Virus record (IMG/VR): IMGVR_UViG_3300030102_006157
Span: 70,561-95,947 of that record
Length of the DNA stretch: 25,387 nucleotides
Reading direction: 5' to 3' (one strand)
From: a virus
This document shows, piece after piece, positions 6,756 through 14,661 of the stretch. The notes below the pieces were generated by a model. The model saw only the letters and a program-made list of their open reading frames with translations. It made no database searches and had not been told where the DNA came from. The translations under genes and the position numbers were made by a program. Position 1 is the stretch's first letter. Each line of letters opens with the position of its first letter.

Positions 6756-8568
6756 AAACGCCAGCAGTTCCAACAATTTCTTCAAACGATACACCTGTTC
6801 TAACAGCCACAAAGTTAAGTGTGACAAAGTTAATTGAACGTGCAGGCTTGATAAAAATGTTGGCTATGAATTCGTTACGATCAATGACTTCAGCAGTATT
6901 AACTGTTTCATCAGCTATTACTCTAAAGTCTGTTATTCCTCTTCGAGCTTTAACATCTCTGAGGACTGGTTCAATAATATTAACAAATTCTGCTCTTGTA
7001 AATTCATCGTTGAATTCGAACATTACATTCTTAGCAGCTTGTGCGATTGCTCTTTCAAGCGTTAAGAATAATCTTCTACAATTAATTCTGTCAAAAGCAG
7101 ACGGTCTGTTAAATAATGTTTTATCGCCAAATAAACAAATTCCTGATCCACTTACATTAACGACTGGATTAACACCAGCTTTATATAGTGTATCTCTATT
7201 TGTTTTATTTGGATTATAATTAAGACCTGTTACACCTAATAACTGACCTCTTCTAGTACCAGCTGGTGAAAACCATGGTGCCTGTGTTCTATCAGTTTCA
7301 GCCATGAGACCAGCAACTGAAGAAGCAGCAGGTATTTCAATGAATTGATCGTTAAACTTATCAAAGACTTTTAAGTAACTACAATCCATGATACCGTAAG
7401 AACTTTTTGTTATTGTAGCTGCAGTAGCAACTACGTTTGTAGTCACTGTTGTTTCATTTGATTGACCAACAACGTCTGATCTGCATGGTGAAGAAACAAC
7501 TACGCAATCTTTTCTTGCTGTAGCATTTGCAATAAGATCGTTTGTTACGGTTGTTTGATCTGATCTAACTTCCATACCTGGTGCAATTAAGAAATCAACT
7601 TCAACTGCTTCAACATCTTCAAATAGATCGTGACCAGTTGCGATTTCGGCAGTACCAAGTGCATTAGAATTAACTCCACTATCAAGTGAATAATTTAATA
7701 CTTTGATATTTGCTCCTTCTGGAATAAAATCTTGTTGAGTACCAGTCATAGCGGTTCCAGCAAGAATACCATGTGCAGATACTGTTATATTACCAGGAAA
7801 ACCAACCATATGAATATATTGTGATCTTTCATTTATTACAGTCTTCATAAAATTGCTTCCGCCATCTTGAGCTTTTGAATTTGACGCAACAGATACATAA
7901 GGATAAGTTTCGAGTACTGTTCCCTTTGTTCCTGATATCTGTCCATCTTCGTCAATAACTGCAACGTGAACTTCTGTCTTAGATCCACCAGCTGCTGAAT
8001 CAAGAGCTGATGATCCTGGTGCTGCATCAAAAGATGATTTATAAGCCCAGTTATCAAACGCTGAGTCATTTAATGTCGGTGTACATACAGATATTTGTAA
8101 TGAATTTCCTAAAGCTCCAGGAAATCGAGCAATAAATGATTGTTTATCAGTATTTAATATACCTTCTTGTGATGTAAAATTATCTTTATTTTTTACTGTA
8201 GGCGCACTTGTAGCCGTATGATCTCCGCCAGTTTGCATTTCTGCTGTTGCTGGAGTTCCTCCGCCTATCGCACCTCCTGCTCTAGAATTTTTAGCATGAG
8301 ATGTTATAGCTCTAACGACTTGTAGTGAACTTGAATAACGCAAAAAATATGATGCGTTGTGAAAATCTATTGTGTTTGTGGTGTCTGGTGTCGAGTGGAC
8401 ATTTATCAAATCAGCTTCATTTGATATGAGTGTTCTTTGCTCGACAGGACCCCATCTAAAATTTCCAACGATTGCTCCAGTGGAAGTTTGAACATTGGGT
8501 ACGCCGCCCGTTGCATCAATTTCCTTTACAACAACCGCAGGTGATTGTGATGGTGTGAATAGTGCCAT
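6754..8568 (-). CDS. 18: Tail sheath protein (gp18)
   Basis: The 604-residue product is the contractile tail sheath subunit (T4 gp18: 659 residues). The N-terminus, MALFTPSQSPAVVVKEIDAT, followed by STGAIVGNFRWGPVEQRTLI, is typical of the family. The conserved C-terminal domain includes CLFGDKTLFNRPSAFDRIN (~residues 478-496), the ARRGITDFRVIADETVNT strand pair and the closing ARSINFVTLNFVAVRTG. The domain between ~110 and ~400 is variable and Ser/Thr/Ala-rich, as expected for the outward-facing insertions of sheath proteins. The gene begins its own late transcription unit: TATAAATA lies about 60 bases upstream and GAGAGG precedes the ATG. The tube gene follows after 11 bases. Confidence 0.96.
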   Translation of the reverse strand: MALFTPSQSPAVVVKEIDATGGVPNVQTSTGAIVGNFRWGPVEQRTLISNEADLINVHSTPDTTNTIDFHNASYFLRYSSSLQVVRAITSHAKNSRAGGAIGGGTPATAEMQTGGDHTATSAPTVKNKDNFTSQEGILNTDKQSFIARFPGALGNSLQISVCTPTLNDSAFDNWAYKSSFDAAPGSSALDSAAGGSKTEVHVAVIDEDGQISGTKGTVLETYPYVSVASNSKAQDGGSNFMKTVINERSQYIHMVGFPGNITVSAHGILAGTAMTGTQQDFIPEGANIKVLNYSLDSGVNSNALGTAEIATGHDLFEDVEAVEVDFLIAPGMEVRSDQTTVTNDLIANATARKDCVVVSSPCRSDVVGQSNETTVTTNVVATAATITKSSYGIMDCSYLKVFDKFNDQFIEIPAASSVAGLMAETDRTQAPWFSPAGTRRGQLLGVTGLNYNPNKTNRDTLYKAGVNPVVNVSGSGICLFGDKTLFNRPSAFDRINCRRLFLTLERAIAQAAKNVMFEFNDEFTRAEFVNIIEPVLRDVKARRGITDFRVIADETVNTAEVIDRNEFIANIFIKPARSINFVTLNFVAVRTGVSFEEIVGTAGV

Positions 8569-8630
8569 GTTTGCCTCTCGGTTTCTAATTAATAAGATTC
8601 ATAATACGGTTGTTATCAATTACTATGATA

Positions 8631-8638
8631 TATTTATA
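8631..8638 (-). promoter_or_regulatory. T4-type late promoter box TATAAATA for the sheath-tube-portal unit
   Basis: The minus strand reads TATAAATA from 8638 to 8631, just after the gp17 stop codon at 8643. The predicted leader to the gp18 ATG is about 57 bases and contains GAGAGG. No terminator is visible between gp17 and this promoter. Confidence 0.85.
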
Positions 8639-8642
8639 TAAT

Positions 8643-10256
8643 TTAGAAATTAGAGTAATTGTTCCATTGTCCGTCATGATCAAATTCTATTACCCATTCT
8701 GGTTTTTTTACTTCTTCTTCAACGTATTGAGATCCATCGTCGATGTGACCAAACGGTACAACATCGTCTTCAATCTCTTTCATTTTTTGTTTAAAAATCA
8801 TTTCTTTTAAATTAATATCTGTCATATCTCCAAAATATTTACTTGTCACAAAATACCCGAATAATACGAAATTCATAATTAAATCATCATGATTACCATC
8901 AGAAGCTTCGTATGATTGTCCTTTTGAAATAAAAGTAGAAGCTTCAAATATAGTATTTTCATCTTGTATCATTATTTTATTATTTTCTAATAAATCTTTT
9001 AAAGCTGAACAACCTAATCTTTTCGTTTTACGAGTCATTTCAATACCCATTTTGTCTAGTCGAATAGCCGATTCTGAATGCATATTTTCGTATTCTAAAT
9101 CTTGATATAAACCGTTACAAACTAAAGAACCTTGGTCATTTGACTCAATTATTACATAAGATTTATTGTAGACGTTAGCCCATTTATAAATAATGTTGGG
9201 GAAGAGAATAGGTGAAATAGTATTATTGCGATACACAGCTACCTGTCTGAACGGGCGAACGCTAATATCGACTAAGTTAAAGGTAGAATAATCCTGGCCT
9301 CTTCCCTTTGCAACATCCACACACATAACATATTCGTGCTTATCTTTTGGTTGCTCATACATTTGAAGACTTCCGTTTTCGTATATTTTTTCTGGCGGAC
9401 GAGCTCTCATCTCCATCAAAGTCTGTGCGTTTATAAGAGTATCGCCTGTACCGAAAAAGGTATTACCGAATTCTTGATCAAATTGTAATTGAGAGGTATT
9501 TGATATCGTAGCTTCTTTCCATTTCTTATCTCTGCCAGGAACGTCCCACCAATCAACACGAAATGGCTTAAATTCATTTACGTTTTGTACAGCTCCCTGC
9601 CATATATTATAAAACGTATTACCAATACCATTAGCAGTAGAAGTTACGATTATCTTTGTATCTTTACCAGCAGAAACAACAGGATAGGTTGAAGTATAAA
9701 ATTCAGCTGCTCGTTCGACGAATGCAAATTCGTCTAAATATAATAAGTTAACAGAAAGACCACGAATAGAACTCCCGGAAGTAGCAGCAGCAATGATACG
9801 AGAATTATTTGAAAACTCAAGGGAACCTTTGTTAAGAGCTTTACTACCAGGCTGTAAGAAGAACGGAGTATTTTCCAACATGAGAGTAACACGAGAAAGC
9901 ATTTCTCTTGCAGTAGCTCCTTTATTTGCCAAAATCGCAATAGTCTTTTCTGAATTGAATAATGCAAACCATAGTAAGTAGGCGCAGGCACTGATTGACT
10001 TACCAGATTGACGACATGCGAGAACGACATTAAACCTATTCTCCTCGAATTGATTAAACATTTTCTTTTGATAAGGATATAATTTAAAAGGTACAAGACC
10101 TTGATCTAATGAAATAATTTTACAATATTTTTCTGCAAAATATGAAGGGCTTTTCATACATCTAGAATATTCCTCAACTAATTCAGCCGACCATTGTTGT
10201 ACAACACCGTCTTTTTTTACATTAGGATTCCCTAGATAACTCTGTACTTGGTGCAT
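8643..10256 (-). CDS. 17: Large terminase subunit (gp17), packaging ATPase and nuclease
   Basis: The 537-residue product is the T4 gp17-type packaging motor (T4: 610 residues). In the N-terminal ATPase domain, CRQSGKS at 81-87 is the Walker A motif, LLYLDE at 171-176 is Walker B with catalytic Glu176, and TSTANG at 205-210 is the coupling motif. The Lys86-Glu176 spacing of 90 equals that of T4. The C-terminal RNase-H-like nuclease has Asp314 in MCVDVAKGRG, Glu371 in IIESNDQG and Asp457 or Asp458 in GNHDDLIM. The first two are 57 apart, like Asp401 and Glu458 of T4. All catalytic residues are therefore present. The shorter length comes from the N-terminus. The start overlaps the end of gp16 by 35 bases, with AAGG upstream, which suggests coupled translation of the two subunits. 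Confidence 0.97.
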   Translation of the reverse strand: MHQVQSYLGNPNVKKDGVVQQWSAELVEEYSRCMKSPSYFAEKYCKIISLDQGLVPFKLYPYQKKMFNQFEENRFNVVLACRQSGKSISACAYLLWFALFNSEKTIAILANKGATAREMLSRVTLMLENTPFFLQPGSKALNKGSLEFSNNSRIIAAATSGSSIRGLSVNLLYLDEFAFVERAAEFYTSTYPVVSAGKDTKIIVTSTANGIGNTFYNIWQGAVQNVNEFKPFRVDWWDVPGRDKKWKEATISNTSQLQFDQEFGNTFFGTGDTLINAQTLMEMRARPPEKIYENGSLQMYEQPKDKHEYVMCVDVAKGRGQDYSTFNLVDISVRPFRQVAVYRNNTISPILFPNIIYKWANVYNKSYVIIESNDQGSLVCNGLYQDLEYENMHSESAIRLDKMGIEMTRKTKRLGCSALKDLLENNKIMIQDENTIFEASTFISKGQSYEASDGNHDDLIMNFVLFGYFVTSKYFGDMTDINLKEMIFKQKMKEIEDDVVPFGHIDDGSQYVEEEVKKPEWVIEFDHDGQWNNYSNF

Positions 10257-10569
10257 CTACAACCTTTTCATCTTTTTCTTTTAACAATTTTTGTAGATCA
10301 GCTGTTGATCCTAAAAATATATTATTTTGTTGATGTTCTACTTTTTTAAGTGGTTCTTCTAAATCTTTATTCTTTTTATTTAAATCCATCAATCTATCGT
10401 TAACGTCAGATAAATTCTTTATCATATTAGATAATACTTCAAATGCACGAGGATGCTCGGATTCTCTAGCAACTTGCATCATCGTTTCTAAACTATCTTT
10501 ACCTTTTTCTAACAGTTCATAATAAGTTTCACGTGAATATTCATAATCACTTTTAATTTTATCAGACAT
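10222..10569 (-). CDS. 16: Small terminase subunit (gp16)
   Basis: The product has 115 residues starting MSDKIKSDYEYSRETYYELL. It is almost entirely helical, with the segment ARESEHPRAFEVLSNMIKNL (~40-60) that I know from gp16 of marine T4-like phages, followed by a Lys/Asp/Leu-rich coiled coil. Gp16 (T4: 164 residues) recognises concatemeric DNA and stimulates the gp17 ATPase. I chose the ATG at 10569, one base after the stop of the preceding gene. An in-frame ATG at 10635 would add 22 residues that overlap the preceding gene and do not fit the family. Its end overlaps the gp17 start. Confidence 0.9.
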   Translation of the reverse strand: MSDKIKSDYEYSRETYYELLEKGKDSLETMMQVARESEHPRAFEVLSNMIKNLSDVNDRLMDLNKKNKDLEEPLKKVEHQQNNIFLGSTADLQKLLKEKDEKVVDAPSTELSRES

Positions 10570-10570
10570 T

Positions 10571-10948
10571 TTAACAGTTCCATCTACGTCTAGCAGCTTT
10601 ACCTCTTTCGCCTGTCCAGTTTTTTGAACGAGCACAAAATGATTTTCTTCTTGCAGCGGCTTTGCTACCAGGTTTTAATTTACTTGGAGGAGTAGTAACC
10701 GCTGTTTGAAGCTTACTTCCAGGATTTTTTCTTCTATATGCAGCAACCCCTTTCGCCGTCATTCCAGCGCCCTTAGAAACTGGTAAAAAATTACCACTTT
10801 TCTTGGAAGTACTTACCGGATTTGATTCGCGATCTTCATTTTTCGGAACGCAGTTAGGAACCATACGATTCCCTTTCTTTTTCATTCCAACTTGTTTGTG
10901 AGTTGACCAACAAGGCTTATCTTCTCTTATTTGTTTAAAAGTTTTCAT
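10571..10948 (-). CDS. Small, very basic Cys-containing protein with capsid-targeting-like N-terminus
   Basis: This encodes 125 residues between gp15 and gp16, where T4 has nothing. It starts MKTFKQIRE, similar to the T4 capsid-targeting sequence MKTYQEFIAE, and I7-R8-E9 followed by Asp fits the gp21 cleavage rule. Next comes CWSTHKQVGMKKKGNRMVPN, ending in a CVP motif, a short cassette I recall from many marine phage proteins. The C-terminal half (AYRRKNPGSKLQTAV, then RRKSFCARSKNWTGERGKAA, ending RRRWNC) resembles a small uncharacterised phage domain that I remember as DUF6321; this was not checked. The chain is rich in Lys/Arg, suggesting nucleic-acid binding. Its ATG overlaps the gp15 stop (TAATG). 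I infer a packaged head-interior protein or a terminase-associated DNA-binding protein, neither proven. Confidence 0.82.
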   Translation of the reverse strand: MKTFKQIREDKPCWSTHKQVGMKKKGNRMVPNCVPKNEDRESNPVSTSKKSGNFLPVSKGAGMTAKGVAAYRRKNPGSKLQTAVTTPPSKLKPGSKAAARRKSFCARSKNWTGERGKAARRRWNC

Positions 10949-11775
10949 TAGCTACCAAAACCTCCGTCACTGTCTTGACCAAAAATAGTCGTTGTAAATC
11001 CAAAGTCACTATCAGGACTACCGATAGTGGTTAATGGATTAGGATCGATTTGAACTGTTTGTAATCTAACGTCTGAATCTACTGTTAAACCACGTGATGA
11101 ATCTGTAAAACCAACTGTTGGATTAAATACCTTTGCAACTGATCTACGTATAATTTTAGATGTTGGAATGTTACCATAAAAATTTGTTCTCATTTCAAAA
11201 TCTAAAGTGTATATAATCGTTCTTCTGCTTCCTAAATCTCCTTCATAGTCATCAGCAAATCCAACACCAGCAATACTAATCGGTATGTCTTCTAAAAAAT
11301 TTGGATGCTCTGTCATAAATGGTTTTATAGTTAAAGTATATTGTGGATTAAATGTCGGCAATATCTGTTCTACTATCTGTAAAGCATCATCTTGATTTTT
11401 AGCGTACGCGTTCAATTGAAATCCAATAACGTATGGTACTGCTGTATTAAACTTTTTGCGACTTTGATTGTTTGCTGCGTTATTTGTAAAGTTATTTAAT
11501 TTAGATAGTTGTCGAGTAGTATCATATGCAATGTTTGTAATCTCAAAAGACATGCGAGGCAATTTTATAGCAACTCGAGTATCCTCTCTTAAATCAGGAT
11601 TTTCTCTTATTCTTTCTAAATATTTTGCCTTTGGTGCATAAGACAGTGGAACTTTAAGTTGACTTATAACTTTACCACTAGAATTTTTACGAATGACATA
11701 TATGTTATTAAAAAGTCTGCCAAATATAGCAACGCATTTTTTTGTCTTTTCATGATAGAAATGTGTACCAAACAT
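10948..11775 (-). CDS. 15: Tail terminator (completion) protein (gp15)
   Basis: The 275-residue product matches T4 gp15 (272 residues), the hexameric ring that caps the tube and sheath and joins the tail to the head. The signature runs through the first ~80 residues: a Phe-Tyr start, then VAIFGRLFNNIYVIR, LKVPLSYAPKAKYLERI and IKLPRMSFEI. The later QIVEQILPTFNPQYT segment closely matches the T4 QIVEQILPYFQPHF region as I remember it. The last ~60 residues are Asp/Gly-rich and probably flexible. The gene begins two bases after the stop of the 87-residue gene. The sister protein gp3 shares the fold, but the detailed match is to gp15, and so is the position. Confidence 0.92.
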   Translation of the reverse strand: MFGTHFYHEKTKKCVAIFGRLFNNIYVIRKNSSGKVISQLKVPLSYAPKAKYLERIRENPDLREDTRVAIKLPRMSFEITNIAYDTTRQLSKLNNFTNNAANNQSRKKFNTAVPYVIGFQLNAYAKNQDDALQIVEQILPTFNPQYTLTIKPFMTEHPNFLEDIPISIAGVGFADDYEGDLGSRRTIIYTLDFEMRTNFYGNIPTSKIIRRSVAKVFNPTVGFTDSSRGLTVDSDVRLQTVQIDPNPLTTIGSPDSDFGFTTTIFGQDSDGGFGS

Positions 11776-11777
11776 AA

Positions 11778-12041
11778 TTAACCCTCATAAATCTTCTGAA
11801 GGTGATCTTCAAACGCTTCTACTTTTGACAATCTATCAGGCCAAAGTATGTATTCTTTTTCAGGATTCTTTTTTAAATTATTTAAAAGTGGTGTTATCGC
11901 ATTAAATAATTTATCTAATTTTTCCTTTGTTTCATCGGCTGAACTTGCAACAGTTTCAGCTTTCTTAGTAGCGGTTTGTACTGCTTCTAATTCTTCTTCA
12001 TCAACTGCTGTAAATCCAAAATCAAAAAAATCATCTGCCAT
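11778..12041 (-). CDS. Small acidic helical protein between gp14 and gp15, function unknown
   Basis: This encodes 87 residues starting MADDFFDFGFTAVDEEELEA. After an acidic, Phe-rich start, residues ~15-55 form a predicted coiled coil rich in Ala, Glu and Lys, followed by NPEKEYILWPDRLSKVEAFE, a conserved-looking block I recall from small proteins of cyanophages at the same place. No transmembrane segment or enzymatic motif is visible. The ATG overlaps the gp14 stop (TAATG) and gp15 follows after two bases, so expression is coupled to the neck and terminator genes. It may be a neck-assembly factor or a minor neck component; this is inferred from position only. Confidence 0.82.
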   Translation of the reverse strand: MADDFFDFGFTAVDEEELEAVQTATKKAETVASSADETKEKLDKLFNAITPLLNNLKKNPEKEYILWPDRLSKVEAFEDHLQKIYEG

Positions 12042-12925
12042 TAATTATTCTCCACATCACCGAATGGATTACTTTCTGTAAAGTCTAAGAAATCAGTGTT
12101 AGTAGTAAAATCTGTATTTTGTTCGTTATTAGCAAGTTTATTATCTTCAGTTATCCCGGTTATTGCAAACCCAGTTCCATCGGGTATTGTTATAATTCTA
12201 TTTAAATTAAAATTATGAAACTTACCATCAGTAGCACCAACGTGAATCAAGCTCAGTGTTTTTGTAGTACTATTGTAGTTTGAAACTTCACCAGTAATTG
12301 AAATATTTTCAGCGCTATCTAACATTTGACTAACAGTCATACCATTAGTAATCAAATTAGTATTATTTTGTAATACAAGATTATATGTATATGCAAAATC
12401 TTTATCGATATCATCAACTTTAGTAATACCAGTATCCATGTCTTCGCCAGAATACTCGAATAACTGAGCACGACATTTAAATACCGGAACGTTTTGTAGT
12501 TGAAAGAATGGTTGTTCGTGCTCTACAAAGGTGATTTCAAATATTTTATTACTCATAATCGAATAAATCAAATCACCTTCTCTTGGACGATTTGAACTTA
12601 TTTGATTATTTGCTCGCGTTACTGTTTCTTTCCATCTTCTCCTTGATACAACAAACGTTGCTTCATCTCTTATTTCAACGCCAAATTTGGTAAACAAATC
12701 CCCTTCACCATCAAAGCCTTCAATGTTTTCGATATACATTTCAATTTTATAAGCGTCATCAAACATAGACGGAACGTCTTCACCAAAAATTCTATTTTCA
12801 TTTACAACCGTACGAGGTAAGTAATAACAATCTTGACCATAGATCTTTAACGATTCTATTACAAGATTTTCGTAAAGTGTTTGTTCTGATTTAACATTTG
12901 ATCTGATGTTGAAGTTAGTTGGCAT
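12041..12925 (-). CDS. 14: Neck protein (gp14)
   Basis: The 294-residue product corresponds to T4 gp14 (256 residues), which with gp13 closes the filled head and forms the neck ring that binds the tail. It starts MPTNFNIRSNVKSEQTLYEN and continues with YGQDCYYLPRTVVNENRIFG, which I recognise as the typical N-terminal segment of gp14 in marine T4-like phages. RDEATFVVSRRRWKETV is near residues 87-103. The C-terminus is Asn/Thr/Asp-rich. It begins one base after the gp13 stop codon and its own stop overlaps the next ATG. Confidence 0.92.
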   Translation of the reverse strand: MPTNFNIRSNVKSEQTLYENLVIESLKIYGQDCYYLPRTVVNENRIFGEDVPSMFDDAYKIEMYIENIEGFDGEGDLFTKFGVEIRDEATFVVSRRRWKETVTRANNQISSNRPREGDLIYSIMSNKIFEITFVEHEQPFFQLQNVPVFKCRAQLFEYSGEDMDTGITKVDDIDKDFAYTYNLVLQNNTNLITNGMTVSQMLDSAENISITGEVSNYNSTTKTLSLIHVGATDGKFHNFNLNRIITIPDGTGFAITGITEDNKLANNEQNTDFTTNTDFLDFTESNPFGDVENN

Positions 12926-12926
12926 A

Positions 12927-13682
12927 TTACCCTACAAACATATCTACTGGCATTTCGTGTTCTAATCTTAATCTTTCTCTTAAAGCTTCTAACTCTCCTT
13001 GAGCATCGTCGTATAATTGTCGACCGTTAATGATAACTCCACCGGGTAATTGCATACCTTCAAACTTCATAAGATTTAATCCCCATTGTTCTTTTATCAA
13101 AGCAGTTGCATAAGCTTTTAACCAAAGATCATTGTATACCGAAGTATGAGAATCAGGATCTATTATGGCAAATACTTCTGCTATGATAAAATCATTTAAC
13201 TTAATATCTTTATCTGCCCAATCACCAAAAATATATAATCTTTTTTGTTTTCTTGACCATTCAATTTGAGGTGCGCCATTTAACTTCATGTCTAATATTG
13301 AAAGATACTGTTGAAGCTGTTCGTAGTAAGCTAAATCACCGGCAAAATTTTGTAAATCTGCTATATCATTCAGCATCATTTGATATTTAATATCGAAAAA
13401 ATTGAAAGATGCGCCAAATGAACTTCCAAATGGAATAAGTCTTTTAATATAAAGAACACTATCCATTATAGTGATATACTTATTAGTTACGTCATCAGCA
13501 GTAATTTGATGTTTAAGATAGGCTCTAAAGGTACCGTCAGAATGGTATTCTTGAAAATATTGTAAAGCTTCATCAATACGATCTTCAATTTGATCTTCAT
13601 CAACATTGACTTCGATAACTGGCTCACCAAGTTTTCTTTTACAATATTGTATTAATTTATCTCTGGAATTTGGATTTGCCAT
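12927..13682 (-). CDS. 13: Neck protein (gp13)
   Basis: The 251-residue product corresponds to T4 gp13 (309 residues), the head-completion protein that binds the portal after packaging. It opens with ANPNSRDKLIQYCKRKLGEP and IEVNVDEDQIEDRIDEALQY, the helical, acidic start usual for the family. Residues ~155-225 contain WSRKQKRLYIFGDWADKDIK and the helix NDLWLKAYATALIKEQWG. It is the first gene of a late unit: TATAAATA lies about 20 bases upstream and GAGG precedes the ATG. Gp14 follows immediately. Confidence 0.92.
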   Translation of the reverse strand: MANPNSRDKLIQYCKRKLGEPVIEVNVDEDQIEDRIDEALQYFQEYHSDGTFRAYLKHQITADDVTNKYITIMDSVLYIKRLIPFGSSFGASFNFFDIKYQMMLNDIADLQNFAGDLAYYEQLQQYLSILDMKLNGAPQIEWSRKQKRLYIFGDWADKDIKLNDFIIAEVFAIIDPDSHTSVYNDLWLKAYATALIKEQWGLNLMKFEGMQLPGGVIINGRQLYDDAQGELEALRERLRLEHEMPVDMFVG

Positions 13683-13702
13683 AATTTCCTCTGTTTATAT
13701 CC

Positions 13703-13710
13703 TATTTATA
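13703..13710 (-). promoter_or_regulatory. T4-type late promoter box TATAAATA for the neck-terminase unit
   Basis: The minus strand reads TATAAATA from 13710 to 13703. The box overlaps the TAA stop codon (13708-13706) of the preceding gene, and the gp13 ATG lies 20 bases beyond it with GAGG in between. The unit probably runs through gp13, gp14, gp15, gp16 and gp17. Confidence 0.85.
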
Positions 13711-14650
13711 CGAAACTAGTAAATACAAAACAATAGTAGTTTGTGCTAGAACTTCCACCATCACCCCAAAAAAATTGATCGGCATTAGTATCACCACCGT
13801 TTTTATTGTTAAAACCGTAAGCTTCAGTACCACTCATCCCAATATCACTAGCTCCACCGCCTGAATTTGTTACATTAACTTGAAATCCCCATTGTCCATC
13901 ATCCTGTGAAAAAGTAGACGCGGTATTAGTACCATGAGTAGCACTAAAATTTGCTTCATGAGAAAATCTTATACTTTGACTAGAACCCATATAAAAATTA
14001 CTGCTGCTTGGAGTGAGAACGTGAGCATAAACGTCTCGATTTTGATCTGGATAATATAAATCATATAATCTATGAACGCCAGCAGGAAGATTACCAGCAG
14101 CACCTCCACCTATAGCATGAGTAGTTGTAGTACCTATACTACGATAAACGAGTGTTATAATTCCTTTAAAACTAGCACCGTTCCAAAAAGCCAAACATAA
14201 AAAAGGATGGCCGTCCATAGCTGCTTGACTATAATGTGTACTAAATCCCGTACTAACTCTTAAATGACTTGGTTCTGTCCAGTGAGTATTATCATATGAT
14301 GAACCAACATTACTAAAATTAGCACCGCTTTCTTTATAATTATCAAAACGATATACATTACTTAGAAAACGTCCACCAGCCGTATAATTATATATGTTAT
14401 CGATATTAGACATATTTTCAGCTAAAGATCCGTATATAGGAACAGCTACAAGTGTATATCCTTGACTTCTAATATGATTAGTTATACTAGTAAAATGTGA
14501 ACTATTTCCAGGACTATAGCTTTGATTTAAATTTGCTAATAAAGAAGAAAGATTACCACCAATATCGTCATTATAATTATGTGAACTTTGTGGAGTACCT
14601 AAGCCACTGGCGTGACTTAAATTTGATCTTGCAAAACCGAGTGGCATCAT
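13706..14650 (-). CDS. Gly/Ser/Asn-rich virion protein at the fibritin (wac) position, unrecognised
   Basis: This encodes 314 residues starting MMPLGFARSNLSHASGLGTP (two adjacent ATGs; AAGGAT upstream). I do not recognise a family. It is rich in Ser, Asn, Gly, Tyr and His, low in charge, and without membrane segments, repeats or coiled coil. Residues ~60-75 (SQGYTLVAVPIYGSLAENMS) and ~155-180 (FLCLAFWNGASFKGIITLVY) look like beta strands of a compact globular domain. It ends YYCFVFTSFV. The gene lies 11 bases after a fibre-like gene and just before gp13, where T4 encodes fibritin (wac) after the short tail fibre. It is probably a virion surface, fibre-tip or receptor-contact protein; this is inferred from position and composition. 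It shares no obvious module with the LamG fibres upstream. Confidence 0.75.
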   Translation of the reverse strand: MMPLGFARSNLSHASGLGTPQSSHNYNDDIGGNLSSLLANLNQSYSPGNSSHFTSITNHIRSQGYTLVAVPIYGSLAENMSNIDNIYNYTAGGRFLSNVYRFDNYKESGANFSNVGSSYDNTHWTEPSHLRVSTGFSTHYSQAAMDGHPFLCLAFWNGASFKGIITLVYRSIGTTTTHAIGGGAAGNLPAGVHRLYDLYYPDQNRDVYAHVLTPSSSNFYMGSSQSIRFSHEANFSATHGTNTASTFSQDDGQWGFQVNVTNSGGGASDIGMSGTEAYGFNNKNGGDTNADQFFWGDGGSSSTNYYCFVFTSFV

Positions 14651-14661
14651 TATTCAAATCC

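Noticed and set aside
9185-9192. TATAAATA on the plus strand
   Set aside because: It is within gp17 coding and points against all genes; no plus-strand gene follows.
10570-10635. Earlier start of gp16 at 10635
   Set aside because: It would overlap the preceding gene by 65 bases and adds residues that do not fit the family; the ATG at 10569 follows the upstream stop directly.
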